A DNA stretch of 64,000 nt, taken from positions 1,116,001 through 1,180,000 of the forward strand of contig NZ_CP100448.1 of NCBI RefSeq assembly GCF_024227715.1, given 5' to 3'. Shown piece by piece: positions 24,402 through 32,072 of the stretch. The notes under the pieces were generated by a model. That model was given only the letters and a program-made list of their open reading frames with translations. It was not told where the DNA came from and ran no database searches. This DNA comes from Halomarina litorea (lineage in GTDB: Archaea > Halobacteriota > Halobacteria > Halobacteriales > Haloarculaceae). Within the stretch, counting starts at the first letter, position 1. Each line of letters starts with the position of its first letter. The position numbers and the translations under genes were made by a program.

Positions 24402-25415
24402 GTGGTGGGCGTGACGTCTCGACTCTCGCGCGGTGAATTGCTCCGTGCGCTCCGTGCGTTCGCCAACGAGCTCGGTGGGCCACCGACCCGAGCGGCGATG
24501 AACGAGGACGGGCCATACTCCAGCCAGCCGTACTACCGTGAGTTCGGCGGGTGGAACGACGCGTTGGCGGCGGCCGGACTGAGGACGAACCATCGTAACG
24601 GCGTCCCCGAGGCGGAACTCGTCGCCGAGTTACAGCGACTCGACGAGCTGTTGGAGCGTGTCCCTCGATTCGAGGATATGGAGGAGCGAGGGGCATTTTC
24701 GGGGCATACGTACATGCGACGGTGGGGCTCGTGGCCCGAGGCGAAGGTCGCGGCGGGGCTCCGGCGAGAGACACGAACGAGTCGCCGTATCGAGCGTGAG
24801 GAGTTGGTCGACGCGCTCGTCGAGTTGGCACAGGAACTCGGAAAGGCGCCGACACAGTCGGAGATGAACGAACTGGGCGAATTCTCACAGCGTCCGTTTT
24901 ATCGGAAGTGGGATTCCTGGGACGAGGCGCTTGACGCCGCCGGATTGACTGCCGATCGCAGCTACGGCACATCAGACGAGCGGCTCCTCGAAGCGCTACG
25001 GTCGCTTGCCGATGATCTCGGCTACACGCCGACGGTAATGGAACTCAACGAACAGGGGTCGTTTTCCGTATGGCCATATCTCCATGCGTTCGGCTCGTAC
25101 AACGATGCCGTTCGAGCAGCCGGTCTTTCCGTGAATAAGGAATACGACGCGCTCATGGATGCACTGCAGTACGGCAAAGGCTGGTCTGTCCAGCGAGAGA
25201 AGGCCCTCGAACGCGACGACTGGTCGTGCCAGCATCCGGGTTGCTCAGTAACTGAGGAGGACCACCAGACGACATTCGGATGGGGACTGGAGGTCCACCA
25301 TGTGACCAAGTTCAGGACGTTCGACGATCCGGAAACTGCAAACGAACTGTCGAACTTGATCACGCTCTGCCGTCCCCATCACGCCAAGTGGGAGCGACAG
25401 GGCTCCCCGGACTAG
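24402..25415 (+). CDS. HNH endonuclease with four homing-endonuclease-associated repeats
   Basis: A 337-residue protein. Four repeats of about 50 residues occur at about 11-60, 71-120, 133-182 and 193-242, each ending in a W/Y-(N/D/P)-(D/E)-A-x3-AAGL pattern; from memory this is the HNH-associated repeat type, likely DNA-binding. The HNH domain follows at about 270-331, with C276, C281, H299-H300, C323 and H326-H327 as metal and catalytic residues. It starts at one of three GTG codons (24402, 24405, 24411); there is no in-frame ATG. Its GC content is lower than that of its neighbours, and it sits in a decayed region, which points to horizontal gain. A free-standing homing-type or defence nuclease are both possible. 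Confidence 0.85.
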   Translation: MVGVTSRLSRGELLRALRAFANELGGPPTRAAMNEDGPYSSQPYYREFGGWNDALAAAGLRTNHRNGVPEAELVAELQRLDELLERVPRFEDMEERGAFSGHTYMRRWGSWPEAKVAAGLRRETRTSRRIEREELVDALVELAQELGKAPTQSEMNELGEFSQRPFYRKWDSWDEALDAAGLTADRSYGTSDERLLEALRSLADDLGYTPTVMELNEQGSFSVWPYLHAFGSYNDAVRAAGLSVNKEYDALMDALQYGKGWSVQREKALERDDWSCQHPGCSVTEEDHQTTFGWGLEVHHVTKFRTFDDPETANELSNLITLCRPHHAKWERQGSPD

Positions 25416-25455
25416 TTCTAAAGCGTGAGTAACCACGTTTGATTAGCGAAGTGAG

Positions 25456-27333
25456 CTACGCGACTAACAGTCGCAACGCGAGCCAGCGGGCAGCCGGAAG
25501 GACGAAATCCCCCGCCGAGGCGAAGTGGTTGAAGCTCGTCAGGAGGATGAAGTTCGTCCCGGCGCCAAGTGCGAGGCCGATGCAGACCGCGCCGGCGCGC
25601 TGGTACCTGGGGTTCGAGGACAGTGTGCCGAAGAGGGCACCGAGCGCCCACACGGCCACGACGGTACCCAGTGCGAGGCCGATGTACGCGTGGACCTGCA
25701 GGAGGTCGCCACCCGACGTCGACGAGTAATGGAGGTAGACGAACAGCAGCTGTGCGCCGATGAACACTCCCCCTGCGGTCGTCCAGCCGACAGTCCCGAA
25801 CTCGGTGTCGAGGACCTCGCGGACGACGCCCATCCTGACGACGCCGTAGACGCCCAGCGGGTACAACATCAGCAGGTAGCGGACGCCGATTTGCGCGTGC
25901 AGCGGGAGCACGCGGATGTAGACGAGGGTGAACAACAGCGCCGTGAGCACAATGAACACGTCGGCGACGACCAGCGGGTCGTGGCGGTCGGGGAGTGCTG
26001 TGGATTTGCGGAGGCGACGAACCGCGAGTGCAGGGAAGGCGACCAGCACGCCGAGCAGCGGCGTGGTCTCGAGGATAGAGAGTTCGACGGCCGGGGTGCC
26101 CTTGTCGATGAACGGGGCGGCCACATCCCCGCTCCGGAGGAACGTCCCGACGAGTCGGAGCGGTTCCTGGAGGATGACCGTGAGTCCCCCCGTGAAGTAC
26201 TCGACGAGGATGAGCAGTTTGCTGCTCGCGCCGCCGTCGCTTCCAGAGCGTGTGGCGCCCGTCTCGCCGGGCGTGACGGTATTCCCGTCGGAGGCCAGCG
26301 GTTCGCCGTTGTACGCCGGCCACAGGTTCGCCGGCGTGACCGGACTCCCGACGACGAGGTAGTTCGTCAGGAAGAACGGCACGAGCGAGAGGCCGAAGGC
26401 GACCGCCACGGTTGTGAGCGTCCGTACGTCGTTCGAGCGTGCGGTCGGCAGGTCAACGGCGAGCAGGGCGACGAACAGGACGAGGCCCTCCATCGCGTTG
26501 ATCCACGTCACGAACCCGACCCACACGTACGCGAGCGCGCGGAACCGCGCCGCGCTCCCCGAGCTATCGGTCTCGCGCGACCGGTACAGGCAGTACAGCG
26601 TCGCCAGCAGGAGTGCCGCCACGACCGCGTGGCGCTTGGGGATGTTCGCCCAGAAGCCGAAGCCCGTCGCCGTGACCGTCGCCACCCCGGCGAACACGCC
26701 TGCCCGCCGCGAGTGCATCCGCGCGAGCAAACGGTAGAGCAGGAGGGCGACGGCGGCCGAGGCGAGGGTGGTGCTCACCTCCAGGGCGAGCAGCGCGAAC
26801 CACTGCTCCGTGAGCGGGGTGGCGACGGCGAGGTTCGCCGCGAACGCGCCGAGTGCGAGGGCGCTCCCCGCGAGGGTCGCCTCGCGTTCGTGGTCGAACT
26901 CGCGGCCGAGGAGCACCGCCAGCGTGAGGACGAGGAGGCTCCAGAGGGCGGCGAACGCCACCCGCGGGTCGGCGACCGTCGCGACCCCCTCCAGCGTCCA
27001 GAGGAACGGGAGCGCGAGGAAGACGTGGCCGTAGTTCCGGCCGTAGAGCTTCCCGTCCACGAGGTGCATCCCCGGCGAGTTCGCCTGCGCGTACCGCACC
27101 TCGCCGACGTGGAGGTGGCCGTCCGCGACGCCGACGAGCGTGTTCGCTATCGTCCAGTTGTCGTTGATGACGAACCCCGTGCGCCAGAACACCGACCCGA
27201 AGATAACCGTCGCGAGGAAGACGCACAGGCCGAGTCGGTCGCCGAACAGCGCCCGGCGGAGGTGCGCCCTGAGGGCCTCGAACCGCTCGCGCGTGTCGCC
27301 CGTGGTGTGATCGAGGAGCGTCTCGGTGCTCAT
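25456..27333 (-). CDS. Large multi-pass membrane protein, GT-C glycosyltransferase-like
   Basis: A 625-residue protein with about 12 transmembrane helices. After helix 1 the extracytoplasmic loop has FVINDNWTIANTLVGVADG, which resembles the acidic first-loop motif of PMT/GT39-like GT-C enzymes, with N-D in place of D-E. The second loop has NSPGMHLVDGKLYGRNYGH. The C-terminus ends in a conserved FNHFASAGDFVLPAARW block that also survives in the fragment at 21865-22116. It overlaps the upstream gene by 4 bases (ATGA at 27330-27333). Glycosylation of the neighbouring pilin is an attractive role but is inference. Confidence 0.7.
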   Translation of the reverse strand: MSTETLLDHTTGDTRERFEALRAHLRRALFGDRLGLCVFLATVIFGSVFWRTGFVINDNWTIANTLVGVADGHLHVGEVRYAQANSPGMHLVDGKLYGRNYGHVFLALPFLWTLEGVATVADPRVAFAALWSLLVLTLAVLLGREFDHEREATLAGSALALGAFAANLAVATPLTEQWFALLALEVSTTLASAAVALLLYRLLARMHSRRAGVFAGVATVTATGFGFWANIPKRHAVVAALLLATLYCLYRSRETDSSGSAARFRALAYVWVGFVTWINAMEGLVLFVALLAVDLPTARSNDVRTLTTVAVAFGLSLVPFFLTNYLVVGSPVTPANLWPAYNGEPLASDGNTVTPGETGATRSGSDGGASSKLLILVEYFTGGLTVILQEPLRLVGTFLRSGDVAAPFIDKGTPAVELSILETTPLLGVLVAFPALAVRRLRKSTALPDRHDPLVVADVFIVLTALLFTLVYIRVLPLHAQIGVRYLLMLYPLGVYGVVRMGVVREVLDTEFGTVGWTTAGGVFIGAQLLFVYLHYSSTSGGDLLQVHAYIGLALGTVVAVWALGALFGTLSSNPRYQRAGAVCIGLALGAGTNFILLTSFNHFASAGDFVLPAARWLALRLLVA

Positions 27334-27800
27334 TCGCGGACCTCGACGGTGACGTTCCCTGCGTAGAGCGTCTCAACGCGCTCGCCCGCGCGGAGTTCGA
27401 GCGTCACGGTACCGGTGTACGATTCGTTCGCGATTTCATTCCGTGGGAGGGTCGTCTCCGGCGCGCCGACAGTGGGCTGCTCACTATCAGCATCGAGGAA
27501 CGTGATGCCGGTCGTGTAGAACTGAAGCGCCGGGATATGTACTTTGTAGGCGACGACGGGACTACCGGTCACGTTCGACGCCCGTAACGTCGCAGGCTCG
27601 ATGTCGAAGGCCATCCGCGTCTCGCTGTCGGGAATCGACTCGATGAGTGCCCGCTCGGGAACCGACTCGGTGGAGACCTCCCCCCACCCGGCATCCCGGG
27701 TGAGGTCGAGGAGGCCGACCCCCGGTCCGGAGAGTATCGTCGCGACGACGAGGATGCCTGCGGTGAGGTACGCGATGCTGTCGGGTGATGGGACGTCCAT
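27330..27800 (-). CDS. Single-pass exported protein between pilin and GT-C-like gene
   Basis: A 156-residue protein. The first 12 residues are followed by a hydrophobic helix (about 9-30) and then an extracytoplasmic part of about 120 residues rich in beta-favouring residues, ending TLYAGNVTVEVRE. The middle has several N-x-S/T sites (for example SNVTGS and ANESYTG) that could be glycosylated. It lies in the operon pilin - this gene - GT-C-like protein and overlaps the last by 4 bases. I do not recognise the family. A minor pilus-associated or scaffold protein would fit its context. Confidence 0.65.
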   Translation of the reverse strand: MDVPSPDSIAYLTAGILVVATILSGPGVGLLDLTRDAGWGEVSTESVPERALIESIPDSETRMAFDIEPATLRASNVTGSPVVAYKVHIPALQFYTTGITFLDADSEQPTVGAPETTLPRNEIANESYTGTVTLELRAGERVETLYAGNVTVEVRE

Positions 27801-27842
27801 AAGGTGAGAGTAGTGAGGTGGTAGCCGATGCGGGCTGTCGAA

Positions 27843-28256
27843 TCAGACCGAGTCGGTAGTCTGCTGGATGACGGTCTTCTGTCCGTCTTTTATTGCGGTA
27901 ATGGTGACTCTTAGCTCGTCGGTATCTTCTGCACTAAATGAGTGAACCTGTCCAACGTCGTTGAGCGTCGTAGAGCCACTATTAACGGTACTGCTTCCTC
28001 CGTCAATGTCCTCGACGACAACTTGGAGCTTACTTGCAGTCCCTTTGGTAGTCCACGTAACGTCGACTGCGTTGTTCGCATCGTCGAAGTTGATATTCGC
28101 ACCAGCGTTCACGTTACTCTGCACATTGTCGCCCAGTCCGAGGACGAACGTCCCGATGACGGCGGCCAGGATGACCGTGATGGCCACCATCAAAATCACG
28201 CCGATAACCGGCGAGACGGCGCGTTCGTCGCCCGTTAGGAATTCCTTGAGTTGCAT
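27843..28256 (-). CDS. Archaeal type IV pilin
   Basis: A 137-residue prepilin. The N-terminus [20 protein letters not shown] has the classic archaeal pilin processing site before SPVIG, followed by a hydrophobic helix to about residue 38 and [13 protein letters not shown]. The mature domain is a Ser/Thr/Asn-rich beta domain. It leads the operon with the single-pass protein and GT-C-like membrane protein, 42 bp before the next start. Codon usage and GC are lower than the average of the window, as is common for pilins. It would form an adhesive or surface pilus after PibD cleavage. Confidence 0.9.
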   Translation of the reverse strand: MQLKEFLTGDERAVSPVIGVILMVAITVILAAVIGTFVLGLGDNVQSNVNAGANINFDDANNAVDVTWTTKGTASKLQVVVEDIDGGSSTVNSGSTTLNDVGQVHSFSAEDTDELRVTITAIKDGQKTVIQQTTDSV

Positions 28257-28554
28257 TGTTGTTGGTTCTCCCACGCTCAGCCGCCGAATCCGGCCGGGTC
28301 CCACGTGCCATCGTGGACTCGCGCCGCGCGGCGCGACAGTACTGCCAGCCGAGTTCTTTGACTCGCGTGTTATTCATGGAAACGAACCAATCACACATAA
28401 ACCCTTCCGCTATTCCTATGTGTTCGGCGCCGAGGACTGTTCAGCGGAGCGTTAGCAGGCAGGTGGCACGTGGGTCACAGCACCCGTTCTCAGTACTGAG
28501 CCACGGGCGACGACATTCAGAACGATTAAGCGGCCGACACCCGGTGAGTGAGGT
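28257..28554. other. Divergent promoter region: pilin and Mrp operons
   Basis: 298 bp between divergent starts. Minus-strand TATA-like GGGTTTATGTG at 28393-28403 serves the pilin and implies a leader of about 110 bases. gattaag at 28524-28530 serves the Mrp operon, about 26 bases before the GTG start. A perfect 18-bp palindrome lies in between at 28319-28336. Confidence 0.55.
28319..28336. promoter_or_regulatory. Perfect 18-bp palindrome in pilin leader
   Basis: tcgcgccgcgcggcgcga is its own reverse complement. It lies between the pilin promoter and its start, next to a second short hairpin (ccacg-tgccat-cgtgg, 28301-28316). It could be an operator for a dimeric regulator or an mRNA leader structure. 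Confidence 0.5.
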
Positions 28555-30987
28555 GTGCAACCGGAACCGGCGGTTCTCCTCGCCGTGCTCGCGCTCCCGT
28601 TCCTCGGTGCGGCGCTGATACCTCTCGTCTACCGGGTTCTGGGGGAGCGGACGGCCTACTTCGCCGCGGGCGTCGCGGCGGTCTGTCTGGCGCTGCTGTT
28701 CACGCAGTACGGGATGGAGGGCCGCGTCGTCGTCGAGTGGATACCGCAGTTGAACGCGAACCTCGTGCTGTACCTCGATGGACTCGCCTTCCTCATCGCC
28801 CTGCTCGCCTCGGGCGTCGGCGTGCTCATCTTCACCTACTCGGGGGGGTACATGCACGGCGAACCGTGGCAGGCGAAGTACTACACCTCGCTTCTGGTCT
28901 TCATGGGCGCGATGCTCGGCGTCGCCCTCGCGGCGGACCTCATCGCGCTGTTCGTCTTCTGGGAGCTGACGAGCGTCGCCTCGTTCGTCCTCATCGGCCA
29001 CTACCAGCGCAGCGAGTCCTCTCGCTACGCGGCGCGCAAGTCGATGCTCATCACCGTCTCGGGGGGGCTGTTCATGCTCGTCGGCTTCCTCCTGCTTCGC
29101 TTCGTCGCCGCCGACGCCATTGGGCAGGCCACGTTCGCCCTCGTCGGGTCACCCGACTCCATGATTGCCAACGCGGAGGCGATGCGCGCCGCGCTGGAGG
29201 AGTCGGGCCTCTACCTGCCCGTCCTCGCGCTCGTGGGTATCGGCGCGGCGGCGAAGTCCGCGCAGGTGCCCCTCCACATCTGGCTGCCCGACGCGATGGA
29301 GGCACCCACGCCCGTCTCCGCCTTCCTCCACAGCGCGACGATGGTGAAGGCCGGCGTCTACCTCGTCGGGCGGTTCCGACCGTTGTTGATAACGGACGAG
29401 TGGATGCTGGCGTTCGCCGTCCTCGGACTGGTGACGATGACCGTCGCCGCCATCCTCGCGGTGGGCGCGACGGACATCAAGGAACTCCTCGCGTACTCGA
29501 CTGCCTCCCACCTCGGCCTCATCGTCGCCGGATTCGGCATCGCCAACGTCTACGGCGGCGAGACGGGCGTCCTCCACATCCTCAACCACGCGGTGTTCAA
29601 GGCGTCGCTGTTCCTCGTCGCTGGCATCGTCGCCCACGAGGCGGGCACGCGGGCCATCGCCGAACTGGGTGGCCTCCGCGAGGACCTCCCGATAACGGCT
29701 GGCATCACCGCCATCGCCGCTCTCGGGATGGCCGGTCTGCCGCCGTTCAACGGCTTCTACTCGAAGGAACTGCTGTTCGAGGCCACCTACGAAGTGGGCC
29801 TCGAACACGGCGGTCTCTGGTGGCTCTTACCCGTCGTTGCGGTCTTCGGGAGCGTCTTCACGTTCCTCTACTCGATTCGCTTCCTCATGCTGTTCTTCGG
29901 CGAGAAGCCGTCGGGGCTCGGCGAGGTCCACCGCCCGCCGTGGGCGATGCTCGCCCCGCCGCTCCTGCTCGCTGGTATCGCCAGCTATCAGGCGCTCTCC
30001 TACACGGGCATCCTCCCGCAGGTGTTCCTCTCGGGCATCGCGGACCCCGCGCTGGCGAGCGTTTCCGCCGGTGAGGAGGCCCACCACTTCGACATCCACT
30101 TCCCGACGAAGCTCTCGCCGTACGTGCTGATGAGCGTCGTCACCATCGCGCTGGGGGCCGTGGCCTACCCGTTCTACGACCGCCTGCACCACGGCGTCCG
30201 GCGGGTCCGCTCGGTCGACCTGCTCAGCCCGAACGCGTACTACGACGGCGGCATCGCCGCCCTCGTGTCCGTGAGCGACTACGTCCCCCGGTACGTCCAG
30301 ACGCGCCTGCTGCGGACGTACGCCTCCACCGTCATGCTCGGCGTCTGTGCCCTCGGGCTGGGCGGGTACGCCGCCGCGGGCGCGGACATCCCCGCCATCG
30401 GTCAACTGGCCCAGTCAGTGGCGGCGTTCGTCGCCGGTCCCGCGGGCCTCGCCATCGCCATCGTCCTCGGCGTGGCGCTGGTCGGTGCGGTGGCCGTGAG
30501 CGTCGCACCCTCGCACATCGCGGGCGTGCTCACGCTCTCCATCCTCGGGTTCATGGTCGCGGTGTTCTACGTGCTCGCGAGCGCACCGGACCTCGCGTTG
30601 ACCCAGTTGGTCATCGAGACGCTGGTGCTGGTCATCTTCCTGCTCGTCCTCGACAAACTGCCGGCGTTCTACGGCGACCTCGACGTGCGCGAGGCGATAC
30701 CGGACGCCCTCGTCGCCGCCGTCGTCGGCATCACGGTGACGTTCACCGTCCTGACGACGACGACGGACCGCCCGGACACCATCGCCCGGTTCTTCGTCGA
30801 GCGCGCGCCCGTGCCCGACGAACACGGGCACGTCCTGCTCGACTACGGGGGCGGGGGGAACGTCGTGAACGTCATCCTCGTCGACTTCCGGGCGCTCGAC
30901 ACGATGGGCGAGATATCGGTGGTGGCGATGGCCGCCCTCGCCGTCCTCACGCTGGTGGGGATGCGAAACCGGGGTGAGAACGCGTGA
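28555..30987 (+). CDS. mrpA: Mrp Na+/H+ antiporter subunit A
   Basis: An 810-residue subunit related to complex I NuoL. The N-terminal two thirds hold about 14 helices with the proton-channel core; the conserved block AAAKSAQVPLHIWLPDAMEAPTPVSAFLH-like region is visible near residues 238-265 (kept short here: KSAQVPLHIWLPDAM). The C-terminal part (about 640-800) carries the MbhD/MbhE-type helices fused as in other MrpA proteins. It starts at GTG 28555, about 26 bases after a TATA-like box. It heads a seven-subunit operon and should exchange Na+ for H+ across the membrane, vital in high salt. Confidence 0.93.
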   Translation: MQPEPAVLLAVLALPFLGAALIPLVYRVLGERTAYFAAGVAAVCLALLFTQYGMEGRVVVEWIPQLNANLVLYLDGLAFLIALLASGVGVLIFTYSGGYMHGEPWQAKYYTSLLVFMGAMLGVALAADLIALFVFWELTSVASFVLIGHYQRSESSRYAARKSMLITVSGGLFMLVGFLLLRFVAADAIGQATFALVGSPDSMIANAEAMRAALEESGLYLPVLALVGIGAAAKSAQVPLHIWLPDAMEAPTPVSAFLHSATMVKAGVYLVGRFRPLLITDEWMLAFAVLGLVTMTVAAILAVGATDIKELLAYSTASHLGLIVAGFGIANVYGGETGVLHILNHAVFKASLFLVAGIVAHEAGTRAIAELGGLREDLPITAGITAIAALGMAGLPPFNGFYSKELLFEATYEVGLEHGGLWWLLPVVAVFGSVFTFLYSIRFLMLFFGEKPSGLGEVHRPPWAMLAPPLLLAGIASYQALSYTGILPQVFLSGIADPALASVSAGEEAHHFDIHFPTKLSPYVLMSVVTIALGAVAYPFYDRLHHGVRRVRSVDLLSPNAYYDGGIAALVSVSDYVPRYVQTRLLRTYASTVMLGVCALGLGGYAAAGADIPAIGQLAQSVAAFVAGPAGLAIAIVLGVALVGAVAVSVAPSHIAGVLTLSILGFMVAVFYVLASAPDLALTQLVIETLVLVIFLLVLDKLPAFYGDLDVREAIPDALVAAVVGITVTFTVLTTTTDRPDTIARFFVERAPVPDEHGHVLLDYGGGGNVVNVILVDFRALDTMGEISVVAMAALAVLTLVGMRNRGENA

Positions 30988-31064
30988 GTTCGATCGCTCC
31001 CTCCGACCGCTCACTGCTCACGCTCGCCGACGCCGGACCGACGGCCGGGGGTGACCTCGCGTGA
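30984..31064 (+). CDS. Coupling micro-ORF between mrpA and mrpB (26 residues)
   Basis: A GTG at 30984 overlaps the mrpA stop (GTGA), opening a 26-codon frame (start MSSIAPSDRSLLTLADAG) whose stop TGA at 31062-31064 overlaps the GTG start of mrpB in the same manner. The peptide has no recognisable domain. Its arrangement suggests that ribosomes finishing mrpA translate it and are delivered to mrpB. It could be a chance frame, but both 4-base overlaps are exact. Confidence 0.45.
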   Translation: MSSIAPSDRSLLTLADAGPTAGGDLA

Positions 31065-31579
31065 GCCAGTCCGGCCAGCGGGGACCGACCGGCCCCGACA
31101 CGGACACCACGGTCATCGCGCGCACGGTCACCCGACTGGTGGTGCCCATCATCCTGCTGAACGCCGTGGCGCTACTCCTGCAGGGGCACAACCTCCCCGG
31201 CGGCGGGTTCATCGCGGGCGTACTCACGGTGACGGCGTTCGCGCTGGTCTACGTCATCTTCGGGCGGGAGTACCTCCAGCGCGAACTCCTGCACTCGGAC
31301 GCCTCGGACGGGTTCTTCGACGGCGCGGTCGGCGAGTACAGCCGGACGTTCACCTTCGGCCTCGCGCTGGCGGCCCTCTCGGGGGCCGGGGCCATCGTCC
31401 TCCCGGCGGCGCTCGGGGGCGAGCCGTTCCCGTTCCTCTCGCAGGCGGTGGTGTTCGTCGAGCACGTTCCGCTGTATCACGAGATAGAGATTCCGACGGC
31501 GCTGTTCTTCGACCTCGGGGTGTACTTCGTGGTCGTCGGCGCGTTGCTGACCATCCTCGCGGTGGTGGGGGCAGAATGA
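31061..31579 (+). CDS. mrpB: Mrp antiporter subunit B (MnhB domain)
   Basis: A 172-residue membrane protein with four helices, the MnhB fold. The stretch LLQGHNLPGGGFIAG near residues 38-52 is the family hallmark. It starts at GTG 31061, within the stop of the preceding micro-ORF, and its stop overlaps the next micro-ORF start (ATGA at 31576-31579). It is a structural subunit at the MrpA/MrpC interface; it has no independent transport activity in known systems. The N-terminal 20 residues are polar and disordered (SGQRGPTGPDTDT), longer than in bacterial forms. Confidence 0.92.
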   Translation: MSQSGQRGPTGPDTDTTVIARTVTRLVVPIILLNAVALLLQGHNLPGGGFIAGVLTVTAFALVYVIFGREYLQRELLHSDASDGFFDGAVGEYSRTFTFGLALAALSGAGAIVLPAALGGEPFPFLSQAVVFVEHVPLYHEIEIPTALFFDLGVYFVVVGALLTILAVVGAE

Positions 31580-31695
31580 CCGACACGACACAGACGATAC
31601 AGACGACACTGACGACAGGGTCCGATGGCTGGCGAACCGTCGGGACGGCATCGGACCGTCCCGAGCCGACACCGGCGGCGAGGTGGTCGGCGTGA
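31576..31695 (+). CDS. Coupling micro-ORF between mrpB and mrpC (39 residues)
   Basis: An ATG at 31576 overlaps the mrpB stop, giving a 39-codon frame that starts MTDTTQTIQTTLTTGSDGW and ends at a TGA (31693-31695) that overlaps the GTG start of mrpC at 31692. It is polar, Thr-rich, and has no hydrophobic segment. The double overlap mirrors the mrpA-mrpB junction, which makes a coupling role plausible. Whether the peptide itself has a function is unknown. Confidence 0.45.
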   Translation: MTDTTQTIQTTLTTGSDGWRTVGTASDRPEPTPAARWSA

Positions 31696-32072
31696 CACAG
31701 GTCGTGCTGGCGCTCGTCCTCGGCTTGCTGTTCGCGCTGGGGACGTTCCTCGTCCTCCGCCGGGACGTGGTGCGCGTCGTCTGGGGGGTGACCATCATCA
31801 GCCAGTCGGCGAACGTCTACCTCGTCACGATGGGCGGCCTCTCCGGGACCGTCCCCATCCTCGGCCACGGCGTGCCCGGCGCGCCCGGGGCCGTCACTGA
31901 CCCGCTGGTGCAGGCGCTCGTCCTCACGGCCATCGTCATCGGCTTCGGGACGACGGCGTTCGCCCTCGTGCTCACCTACCGGGTGTACGAGGAACACGGC
32001 ACCATCGACCTCCACGACCTCGGGCGGGCGGCCGACGCCGAGGCGGAGGCCGACGGGGGGGTGGACCGATGA
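31692..32072 (+). CDS. mrpC: Mrp antiporter subunit C (NuoK-like)
   Basis: A 126-residue protein with three transmembrane helices, homologous to NuoK of complex I. The helix-2 segment VVRVVWGVTIISQSANVYL carries the usual family polar residues, and TDPLVQALVLTAIVIGFG is the conserved third helix with its entry motif DPLxQALVLTAIVIG. I chose GTG 31692, which overlaps the micro-ORF stop as GTGA; GTG 31683 would add three residues and is also possible. The C-terminus is an acidic tail typical of halophiles. Its stop overlaps the mrpD ATG by 4 bases. Confidence 0.92.
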   Translation: MTQVVLALVLGLLFALGTFLVLRRDVVRVVWGVTIISQSANVYLVTMGGLSGTVPILGHGVPGAPGAVTDPLVQALVLTAIVIGFGTTAFALVLTYRVYEEHGTIDLHDLGRAADAEAEADGGVDR

